Positions 6,867 to 13,445 of a stretch of 13,844 bases of DNA are shown piece after piece. Position 1 is the stretch's first letter, and every line of letters begins with the position of its first letter. A program made the position numbers and the translations under genes. Source of the stretch: Rhodoferax sp. (GTDB lineage Bacteria > Pseudomonadota > Gammaproteobacteria > Burkholderiales > Burkholderiaceae_C); assembly GCA_028711355.1 (NCBI GenBank), contig JAQTSL010000065.1:1-13844 (forward strand), given 5' to 3'. The notes beneath the pieces were generated by a model. The model had not been told where the DNA came from. It did no database searches and worked only from the letters and a program-made list of their open reading frames with translations.

Positions 6867-7991
6867 ATGAGCACGCAAACTGATTTTCTGATCGTTGGCG
6901 CGGGCATTGCCGCTACGTCACTGGGCTATTGGCTGGCCCCCCATGGGCGCGTAATCCTGCTCGAACGCGAGTCTCAGCCGGGCTACCACGCCACCGGGCG
7001 ATCGGCCGCCTTGTTCATGGAAAGTTATGGCACGCCTCAGGTCTGCGCGCTGAGCAAGGCCAGTCGAGCCTTTTTTCAGGCGCCACCCGCCGGTTTTTGC
7101 GAATATCCCCTGATCGCGCCACGCGGCGCGATGATGGTGGCCACGCAGGGTCAGGAGGCTTTGCTGGCCGAGCACTGGACTCTCTTGCACGCCACGACAG
7201 AGCGTGCCCAACTGCTTGACGGCGTTGAAGCATGCCGTCTGGTACCCGCGCTACGCCCCGACAAGGTGATCGGAGCCATCTTGGACCCTGACGCGGTGGA
7301 CATTGATGTGGACGCACTGCTGCAAGGTTACCTGCGCGGCGTGCGGCGTGCTGGCGGTGAGGTGAGGTGTAACGCTGAAGTCACCCAAATCCAACGCAAG
7401 CACGGTTTGTGGCAAGTGCAGGCCAGCGGGGTCAGTTATGAGGCGCCCTGCTTGATCAACGCCGCAGGTGCCTGGGCCGATCAGGTGGCGCTGCTGGCTG
7501 GTGTCAAACCGATCGGTCTGGAGCCGCGGCGGCGTTCAGCGTTCATCTTCGCACCGCCCGCCAACATCGCCACCGCACAGTGGCCGATGGTGTTCGACAT
7601 CGGCGATGAATGGTATTTCAAGCCCGACGCAGGCATGCTGCTGGGCTCGCCGTCAAACGCTGATCTGGTGCCGCCACAAGATGTTCAGCCAGAACAACTC
7701 GACATCGCCATGGGCATCTACCGCATCGAGGAAATGACCACCCTGAAAATTCTTCGGCCAACCCGCACCTGGGCCGGGCTGCGCTCGTTTGTTTCAGATG
7801 GCGGTCATGTGGGCGGTTTTGATGCGCAGTTGTCGGGCTTTTTCTGGGTCGCAGCACAAGGCGGTTCTGGCATCATGTCTTCACCAGCGATGGGGCAAGC
7901 GTGTGCTGCTTTGGTCCGCGGTCTGCCGTTGCCGGAGCACATTGCCGCGTGTGGTTTAAGCGCACCCATGCTCGGTGCAGCTCGACTCTAA
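6867..7991 (+). CDS. DauA-like FAD-dependent D-amino acid dehydrogenase with altered substrate pocket
   Basis: The nearest family member I recognise is Pseudomonas aeruginosa D-arginine dehydrogenase DauA (375 residues), which oxidises D-amino acids to 2-imino/2-oxo acids. Starting at the ATG at 6867 gives 374 residues, matching DauA, with GGA 8 nt upstream. An in-frame ATG at 6858 has no room for a ribosome site. The FAD motif is GAGIAA (11-16), with Ala replacing the third Gly. Counterparts of the DauA carboxylate ligands Tyr53, Arg222, Tyr249, Arg305 and Gly332 are present one residue later (Tyr54, Arg223, Tyr250, Arg306, Gly333). Two substrate residues differ: DauA Glu87, which binds the cationic side chain, is Ala88, and His48 is Leu49. 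DauA positions are from memory. A D-arginine substrate is therefore doubtful; a neutral or other D-amino acid is more likely. It is third in the plus-strand unit, 66 nt after the TPP gene, and convergent with the CBS gene. Confidence 0.87.
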   Translation: MSTQTDFLIVGAGIAATSLGYWLAPHGRVILLERESQPGYHATGRSAALFMESYGTPQVCALSKASRAFFQAPPAGFCEYPLIAPRGAMMVATQGQEALLAEHWTLLHATTERAQLLDGVEACRLVPALRPDKVIGAILDPDAVDIDVDALLQGYLRGVRRAGGEVRCNAEVTQIQRKHGLWQVQASGVSYEAPCLINAAGAWADQVALLAGVKPIGLEPRRRSAFIFAPPANIATAQWPMVFDIGDEWYFKPDAGMLLGSPSNADLVPPQDVQPEQLDIAMGIYRIEEMTTLKILRPTRTWAGLRSFVSDGGHVGGFDAQLSGFFWVAAQGGSGIMSSPAMGQACAALVRGLPLPEHIAACGLSAPMLGAARL

Positions 7992-8020
7992 CTCCCACCG
8001 TCAACTGCGGGAATGCTGGC

Positions 8021-8464
8021 TCAGCCGATTGCGTCGTTGACCTGTTCGTTGAACTCAGCCATGCCGACAGCGGCGTTCACTTCACGCGGCATTGCGTCGC
8101 GCACCGAAAAGACACCCATAATCTTGCCAGTGTCACCGGTCACGATCGGCAGGTGCCGGAAGCCGCATTCAATCATGATCAATACCGCGTCGGTAACCTT
8201 GGTTTCTGGCGGCACGCAGCGCGGGTTGCGGGTCATGATCTCGGAAACCTGGGCCTTGGCCGGGTCCATCTTTTTGGCAATGACACGGGTCATCAGGTCG
8301 CGCTCGGTAACGATCCCCAATAGCGCGTTGCTGGTGTCGATCACCAGCACGCTGCCGCAGTTGGCACGCGTCATGACACAGGCGGCGTCATAGATTGTCG
8401 CCTGTGGCCCGACGTTGACCACGTGACGTTGCGCCATCGACTGAAATACGGTGCGTTCGGGCAT
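8021..8464 (-). CDS. Stand-alone tandem CBS-domain protein
   Basis: This 147-residue cytoplasmic protein is two CBS domains (about residues 10-65 and 72-130) forming one Bateman module. Such modules bind adenine nucleotides such as AMP, ATP, NAD or SAM and regulate partners. Visible marks are GIVTERD closing the first domain, EIMTRNPRCVPPETKV opening the second, and GVFSVRD near the end. The start at 8464 is chosen because AGGAG (8476-8472) lies 7 nt upstream. An in-frame start at 8533 would overlap korB and has no such site. It is 40 nt downstream of korB on the same strand, so it is probably the last gene of the korCAB operon and may sense energy or redox state for it. No DNA-binding or transporter domain is attached. 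The fold is certain; ligand and partner are not known. Confidence 0.9.
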   Translation of the reverse strand: MPERTVFQSMAQRHVVNVGPQATIYDAACVMTRANCGSVLVIDTSNALLGIVTERDLMTRVIAKKMDPAKAQVSEIMTRNPRCVPPETKVTDAVLIMIECGFRHLPIVTGDTGKIMGVFSVRDAMPREVNAAVGMAEFNEQVNDAIG

Positions 8465-8504
8465 GATGAAACTCCTGTGATGACAACAAAAAAGGGCGAT
8501 GCAA

Positions 8505-9560
8505 TTAGCGTAGCGCTGCGTTGATCTTTTCAAGTGCAGTTGAACCCGGGTTCAGTTGCGCCGCATTGAGCGTATTGAGCGGTGCCACGCAGGTATTGAG
8601 CGCCGTGTGCAGATCAGTCGGCAGCGGGTCCAGATAGAGCAGACCGGTAACGATCTCGCCACGCGCCAGGTGCTGCTGCATATAGGCCATGGCGGCGTAG
8701 CGGTCGGTTGGGTCGTAGTCTAAGTGCAATTTGCGCAAGTTCAGCACCGAACCATCATTCTGTTCCACTTGCACCACCTCGCCCGGTGCATGCTGGCTGA
8801 CAGACTGGCCACCTGCCGGCACAAACTCGATGCGACTCACCGCCTCATTGTGCTGACGCACATAGTCGTAGCTCTTGGTGCTGCCACCGTGGTTATTAAA
8901 CGTGACACAGGGGCTGATGACGTCGATGAATGCCGCACCACCGTGCGCCATGGCGCCCTTGATCAGCGGCACCAGTTGCTCCTTGTCGCCAGAAAAACTG
9001 CGCGCCACATAGGTCGCACCCAACTGTAGCGCCAGTGCCACCAGATCAACCGGGCTTTCGTTGTTGATGGCGCCCTTTTTGCTCTTGGAGCCGCGGTCTG
9101 CCGTGGCAGAAAACTGCCCTTTGGTCAGACCGTAAACGCCGTTGTTGAAAACGATGTAGGCCATCTTGACGCCGCGGCGCATGGCGTTGGCAAATTGCCC
9201 CAGGCCAATCGACGCTGAATCACCGTCGCCCGAGACCCCCAGGTACAGCAGGTCACGATTGGCCAGGTTGGCGCCGGTCAGCACCGACGGCATGCGGCCG
9301 TGCACGGTGTTGAAACCGTGCGAAGCACCCAAAAAATACGTGGGTGTCTTGGAACTGCAACCGATGCCTGACAGCTTGGCCACCCGATGCGGCTCAATGT
9401 TGAGCTCCCAGCAGGCCTGGATGATCGCCGCCGAGATCGAGTCATGACCGCAACCAGCGCACAGCGTGGAAACCGGCCCTTCATAGTCACGCCGGGTGTA
9501 GCCCACCGTATTGGTGGTCAGCGACGGGTGATGCAGGCGGGGTTTGGCGATGAAAGTCAT
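8505..9560 (-). CDS. korB: 2-oxoacid:acceptor oxidoreductase beta subunit (KorB)
   Basis: This is the ThDP-binding subunit of a 2-oxoglutarate-type ferredoxin oxidoreductase, which forms an acyl-CoA and CO2 while passing electrons to Fe-S clusters. It has 351 residues. The ThDP motif is GDGD at residues 111-114, closing with Asn139-Asn140. Cys34 and Cys37 (CAGCGHDS), Cys68 (GIGCSS) and Cys218 (SPCVTFN) are the four ligands of the single [4Fe-4S] cluster of the two-subunit OFOR type. The ATG overlaps the korA stop as ATGA, and AAGGAGA lies 5 nt before it, so translation is coupled. The length is longer than the roughly 290-300 residues common in archaeal KorB, the extra being mostly C-terminal (after about 290). 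2-Oxoglutarate is the likeliest substrate, but other 2-oxoacids cannot be excluded. Confidence 0.92.
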   Translation of the reverse strand: MTFIAKPRLHHPSLTTNTVGYTRRDYEGPVSTLCAGCGHDSISAAIIQACWELNIEPHRVAKLSGIGCSSKTPTYFLGASHGFNTVHGRMPSVLTGANLANRDLLYLGVSGDGDSASIGLGQFANAMRRGVKMAYIVFNNGVYGLTKGQFSATADRGSKSKKGAINNESPVDLVALALQLGATYVARSFSGDKEQLVPLIKGAMAHGGAAFIDVISPCVTFNNHGGSTKSYDYVRQHNEAVSRIEFVPAGGQSVSQHAPGEVVQVEQNDGSVLNLRKLHLDYDPTDRYAAMAYMQQHLARGEIVTGLLYLDPLPTDLHTALNTCVAPLNTLNAAQLNPGSTALEKINAALR

Positions 9561-11377
9561 ACGGTCTCCTTGAGAGCGGCCAGGCTTTTGCGAACGGCGG
9601 CGACGATGAAACGGGCCGTGATGGGGGTGCCGTCATAGTGCAGTACCCGTGCCAATTTGGCGGGGTTCACTTCAAGCTCGTTGATCAGCAGCGTGCGCAT
9701 CTGCGCATCTCGGTTTTGCTCGACCACAAAGACGTGCTCGTGCGAGTTAATGAAATCCAACACGCTCTGCGGAAACGGAAATGCTTGCAGCCGCATGGCA
9801 TCAACCTGTACACCGTCGGCCTCCAGCACGTCCAGTGCCTCGCGCATCGACGGCGCGGTCGAGCCAAAGTAGATGGCGCCAAAGGGCGTGGGCTGTTGTG
9901 CCTTGCGCAGCAGCGGTTGCGGTACCAACGTGGCGGCGGTCTTGAATTTTTTGATCAGCCGTTCCATGTTGTAAATATAGTCCGGCCCACGCTCGGAATA
10001 GCGCGCGTAAGCGTCCTTGGACGTACCACGTGTGAAGAAGCCGCCTTTGGTCGGGTGCGTGCCGGGGTAAGTACGCCAGGGGATGCCGTCGCCATCGACG
10101 TCGTTATAGCGGCCGAAGTCTTTGCCGGCTTCCAGCTCCGCGGCGGTCATCACCTTGCCACGGTCGTATTCTTTGGTGTCGTCCCAGTCAAACGGCTTGC
10201 ACAGGCGTTGGTTCATGCCGATGTCCAGATCGCTCATCACGAAGATCGGCGTTTGCAGGCGGTCAGCCAGGTCCAGCGCAGCAGCCGAATGCGTGAAGCA
10301 CTCGTAAGGGTCTTGCGGAAACAGCATCACGTGCTTGGTGTCGCCGTGCGAAGCGTAAGCGCAGCTCAGCAGGTCAGACTGTTGCGTGCGGGTCGGCATA
10401 CCGGTCGAAGGGCCGCCGCGCTGCACATTGATCAGTGTGACCGGAATTTCGGCAAAGTAGGCCAAGCCAATGAATTCGGTCATCAGAGAAATGCCCGCAC
10501 CGGAGGTGGCGGTAAACGAGCGCGCGCCGTTCCAGCCCGCACCAATCGCCATACCAATCGAAGCCAGTTCGTCTTCGGCCTGAACGATCGCGTATTTGTG
10601 CTGGCCGGTGGCTTCTTCAATACGGAACTTGTCGCAGTACTTCTGGAACGCTTCCGGCACCGATGACGACGGGGTGATCGGGTACCAGGCGGCCACGGTG
10701 GCGCCACCATAGACGCAGCCCAGACCGGCAGCGCTGTTGCCGTCGGTAAAGATTTGGTTGCCGACCATGTCGCTGCGGCGCACCTTGATGCCCAGCGGGT
10801 ACTGCATGTGCTGCTTGACGTAGTCGCGCCCCATGTGCAGCGCCTTGATGTTGGAATCAAGCAAACGCTCTTTGCCCTTGAATTGCTCGGCGAACAATTT
10901 TTCAAAGACTTCAGCATCCACGTCCAGCAGCATGGAGAGCGCGCCAACATAGATGATGTTCTTGAACAGTTGGCGCTGACGCGGGTCGGTATAAGCCGCG
11001 TTGGTGATCTCGGTCAGTGGCATGCCCAGTGTCAGCACGTCGTCGCGGAACTTGTCGGCGGGCATCGGCCGGGTGCTGTCATAAAACAGATAGCCGCCCG
11101 GTTCGATTTCGGCCACGTCGGCACCCCAGGTCTGCGGGTTCATGGCAACCATCATATCGACGCCGCCACGACGACCGTGGTAGCCTTTTTCGCAAACGCG
11201 CGCCTCGTACCAGGTTGGCATACCCTGGATGTTGCTGGGGAAGATGTTGCGCGGGCTGACCGGCACGCCCATGCGCATTACCGCGCGTGAGAACAGCTCA
11301 TTGGCCGAAGCCGAGCCCGAGCCGTTGATGTTGGCAAATTTGATGACAAAGTCATTGACAGCTTCGATGCGCTTCAT
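9557..11377 (-). CDS. korA: 2-oxoacid:acceptor oxidoreductase alpha subunit with N-terminal gamma domain (KorA)
   Basis: This is the large subunit of the KorAB core. It has 606 residues from the ATG at 11377, which overlaps the korC stop as ATGA and has GGAGG at 4 nt. An earlier in-frame start at 11431 would run into korC without such a site. Residues of about 10-190 are the gamma (CoA/ferredoxin-side) domain with GSGSAS near the start; about 205-600 are the alpha domain. The YPITP motif at 232-236 and Arg320 in QRGGPSTGMPT match the residues that define the 2-oxoacid pocket in OFORs. The gamma-alpha fusion plus separate beta is the usual two-subunit architecture. Gene order korC-korA-korB, all overlapping by 4 nt where visible, shows one operon. 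The protein has no Fe-S motif of its own. Annotations as indolepyruvate oxidoreductase are less likely because the alpha chain lacks the C-terminal ferredoxin domain of IorA. Confidence 0.93.
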   Translation of the reverse strand: MKRIEAVNDFVIKFANINGSGSASANELFSRAVMRMGVPVSPRNIFPSNIQGMPTWYEARVCEKGYHGRRGGVDMMVAMNPQTWGADVAEIEPGGYLFYDSTRPMPADKFRDDVLTLGMPLTEITNAAYTDPRQRQLFKNIIYVGALSMLLDVDAEVFEKLFAEQFKGKERLLDSNIKALHMGRDYVKQHMQYPLGIKVRRSDMVGNQIFTDGNSAAGLGCVYGGATVAAWYPITPSSSVPEAFQKYCDKFRIEEATGQHKYAIVQAEDELASIGMAIGAGWNGARSFTATSGAGISLMTEFIGLAYFAEIPVTLINVQRGGPSTGMPTRTQQSDLLSCAYASHGDTKHVMLFPQDPYECFTHSAAALDLADRLQTPIFVMSDLDIGMNQRLCKPFDWDDTKEYDRGKVMTAAELEAGKDFGRYNDVDGDGIPWRTYPGTHPTKGGFFTRGTSKDAYARYSERGPDYIYNMERLIKKFKTAATLVPQPLLRKAQQPTPFGAIYFGSTAPSMREALDVLEADGVQVDAMRLQAFPFPQSVLDFINSHEHVFVVEQNRDAQMRTLLINELEVNPAKLARVLHYDGTPITARFIVAAVRKSLAALKETV

Positions 11378-13278
11378 GCGGCCTCCGTTTGAGCAACTTG
11401 GGTATGGGCGGTGGCCCTGGTGTCGCGACACTTGGGCCCGGCATGGGTGGTGTTGAGCAGAAACTTCTGCATGTCCCAGGCACCGGTGGGGCAGCGCTCA
11501 GCGCACAGGCCACAGTGCAGGCAGACGTCTTCGTCCTTGACCATGACACGGCTGGTTTTGAGTTCTGCCGACACATACAAGTCTTGCGACGCATTCTTGG
11601 CCGGTGCCTTCAAGCGGGTGCGCAAGTCAGCCTCTTCACCGTCTTGGGTGAAGGTGATGCAGTCCATCGGGCAGATATCGACGCAGCCATCACATTCGAT
11701 GCACAAATTGCGGTTGAAGACCGTTTGCACGTCGCAGTTCAGGCAGCGACTGGCTTCCTTGAAGGCGGTGGCGGCGTCAAAGCCCAGCTCAACCTCTACC
11801 TTGATGCTGGCCAATGCTTTTTCAGCAGCCGTCCATGGCACCTTGAAGCGCACGTCGTTGGACGGGTCGTTGCGGTAGCTCCATTCATGGATGCCCATTT
11901 TTTGCGACATCAGATTCACTGTGGGCACCGGGCGGATACTGACGTCTTCGCCGTTGAGCAGCCGGTCGATCGACACCGCCGCTTCATGGCCATGGGCCAC
12001 GGCCGTGATGATGTTTTTGGGACCATAGGCCGCGTCACCACCAAAGAAGACATTGGGCAAGGTGGATTGGAACGCCCCCTCTTTGAGCACCGGCAGGCCC
12101 CATTTGTCAAATGCGAGGCCGATGTCGCGTTCGATCCAGTCGAAGGAATTTTCCTGGCCGACGGCGATCAGCACCTCGTCACACGGCACCAACACATCGG
12201 GCTCGCCAGTCGGGATCAAGCTGCGTTTGCCCTTGGCGTCGTATTCGGCGCGCACGATCTCAAACGTCATGCCGGTCAGCTTGCCGTTATCATGCTCGAA
12301 CGACTTGGGCACGTGGTAATTCAGGATCGGGATGCCTTCGTGGGCTGCGTCTTCTTTTTCCCAGGGCGACGCTTTCATTTCCTCAAAGCCGCTGCGCACG
12401 ATGACCTTGACGTCTTTGCCACCCATGCGCCGGGCGCTACGGCAGCAATCCATGGCGGTGTTACCGCCACCAAGCACGATCACCCGCTCGGCGGTTTTGG
12501 TGATGTGACCAAACGACACCGACATCAACCAATCGATACCGATGTGAATGTGCGCTGCCGCCTCTTTACGACCGGGTGCTTGCAGGTCGCGCCCGCGCGG
12601 CGCGCCGCTACCGACAAAGATGGCGTCATAGCCTTGTTCCAGCAGCGATTTCATCGAGTCAATTCGCTTGCCTGATTGAAAGTTGACACCCAGGTTCAGA
12701 ATCTGGTTGACTTCTTCGTCGAGCACCGATTCTGGCAGGCGAAATTTGGGGATTTGTGTGCGCACAAAGCCGCCCGCTTTGGATTCACCCTCAAACACCG
12801 TGACGGCGTAACCACAAGGCACCAAGTCACGCGCCACAGTCAGCGACGCCGGGCCTGCACCAACACAGGCAATGCGTTTGCCGTTGGGTGGCGCGATGGT
12901 CGGCATACGGTCGGCAATGTCGTCCTTGAAGTCGGCGGCAACGCGCTTGAGCCGACAGATCGCCACTGGTTCGGGCTTGCCGGCGTTGTTTTCTTCGACC
13001 CGGCCGCGCCGGCAAGCAGGTTCGCACGGGCGGTCGCAGGTGCGCCCGAGCACGCCCGGAAACACGTTGCTGACCCAGTTGATCATGTACGCGTCGGTAT
13101 AGCGCCCCTGACCGATCAGGCGGATATATTCGGGCACAGGGGTGTGGGCCGGGCAGGCCCATTGGCAATCAACGACCTTGTGAAAATAGGCCGGGATGGC
13201 GGTATTGGTAGCTTGCAAAGTTGTCTCCTCGCCCTGCTCGCAGTCAAAAAAAGGGTGCCGTTGCAGGTAGGGGTGCAT
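11374..13278 (-). CDS. korC: GltD-like FAD/NAD(P)H oxidoreductase with C-terminal 2[4Fe-4S] domain (KorC)
   Basis: This is the predicted electron-transfer subunit that links KorAB to NADP+ or ferredoxin, as in the three-subunit 2-oxoglutarate:NADP+ oxidoreductase described from Azoarcus evansii. It has 634 residues from the ATG at 13278. The N-terminal GltD-type Fe-S region has Cys38, 42, 81, 85 and 89. FAD binds at GAGPAS (140-145) and NAD(P)H at GGGN (270-273). The C-terminus holds two CxxCxxCxxxCP clusters (Cys526/529/532/536 and Cys586/589/592/596). The start is uncertain: the ATG has no Shine-Dalgarno sequence, while a TTG at 13218 has GAGGAGA with 6 nt spacing and would give 614 residues, still keeping every motif. 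It is the first gene of the korCAB-CBS operon, divergent from a hemerythrin gene. A label of glutamate synthase small subunit would be wrong, because no gltB is present and it overlaps korA. Confidence 0.9.
   Translation of the reverse strand: MHPYLQRHPFFDCEQGEETTLQATNTAIPAYFHKVVDCQWACPAHTPVPEYIRLIGQGRYTDAYMINWVSNVFPGVLGRTCDRPCEPACRRGRVEENNAGKPEPVAICRLKRVAADFKDDIADRMPTIAPPNGKRIACVGAGPASLTVARDLVPCGYAVTVFEGESKAGGFVRTQIPKFRLPESVLDEEVNQILNLGVNFQSGKRIDSMKSLLEQGYDAIFVGSGAPRGRDLQAPGRKEAAAHIHIGIDWLMSVSFGHITKTAERVIVLGGGNTAMDCCRSARRMGGKDVKVIVRSGFEEMKASPWEKEDAAHEGIPILNYHVPKSFEHDNGKLTGMTFEIVRAEYDAKGKRSLIPTGEPDVLVPCDEVLIAVGQENSFDWIERDIGLAFDKWGLPVLKEGAFQSTLPNVFFGGDAAYGPKNIITAVAHGHEAAVSIDRLLNGEDVSIRPVPTVNLMSQKMGIHEWSYRNDPSNDVRFKVPWTAAEKALASIKVEVELGFDAATAFKEASRCLNCDVQTVFNRNLCIECDGCVDICPMDCITFTQDGEEADLRTRLKAPAKNASQDLYVSAELKTSRVMVKDEDVCLHCGLCAERCPTGAWDMQKFLLNTTHAGPKCRDTRATAHTQVAQTEAA
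13224..13230 (-). promoter_or_regulatory. Strong Shine-Dalgarno before an internal TTG of korC
   Basis: On the minus strand GAGGAGA lies 6 nt before a TTG at 13218-13216, in frame with korC. The annotated ATG at 13278 has nothing comparable. The site therefore favours translation starting at residue 21 of the longer form, although TTG starts are less common. Confidence 0.5.
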
Positions 13279-13333
13279 GGTACGCTCGGGCCGGGCTTTG
13301 GTGTTGTCTGCTTTGCTGTAAACTGAAGATTCA

Positions 13334-13347
13334 TTGATCTACATCAG
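13334..13347. promoter_or_regulatory. FNR/Anr-like operator 1
   Basis: The 14-mer TTGATCTACATCAG matches the FNR/Anr consensus TTGAT-N4-ATCAA at 9 of 10 defined positions. It lies 56 bp upstream of the korC ATG in the divergent gap. If it acts as a class II site for korC, transcription would start near 13299, consistent with a short leader, though no good -10 box is visible there. Confidence 0.65.
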
Positions 13348-13378
13348 ATATTTTCTGGCTTTTGAAAAGTGCTGAAAT

Positions 13379-13392
13379 TTGATTTAGCTCAA
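13379..13392. promoter_or_regulatory. FNR/Anr-like operator 2 and hemerythrin promoter
   Basis: TTGATTTAGCTCAA also fits TTGAT-N4-ATCAA at 9 of 10 positions. Its centre is 45 bp from operator 1. A -10-like GACAAT at 13414-13419 would place the hemerythrin transcript start near 13427, which puts this box at about -41.5, the classical class II FNR activator position. A CTTTTGAAAAG palindrome (13359-13369) sits midway between the two boxes. Confidence 0.55.
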
Positions 13393-13445
13393 TTGCAGAG
13401 GGCTTCACTTGCAGACAATGTTCAAAGGTGAATCAGGAGAATGTG

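Noticed and set aside
6207..6878. Minus-strand open frame opposite the 3' part of the TPP gene
   Set aside because: Antisense shadow of a conserved ThDP-binding domain, low complexity, no ribosome site.
7992..8020. Bidirectional terminator between the convergent DauA-like and CBS genes
   Set aside because: The 29-nt gap has only a 4-bp imperfect pairing and no T tract on either strand.
9638..10666. Plus-strand open frame (342 codons) opposite korA
   Set aside because: Antisense to an unambiguous korA; an open mirror frame is expected from GC-rich third positions. No domain is recognisable.
11389..13326. Two abutting plus-strand open frames (428 and 216 codons) opposite korC
   Set aside because: Both mirror the korC codon pattern in one frame and show no protein-family features; korC has all its Cys and nucleotide motifs intact.
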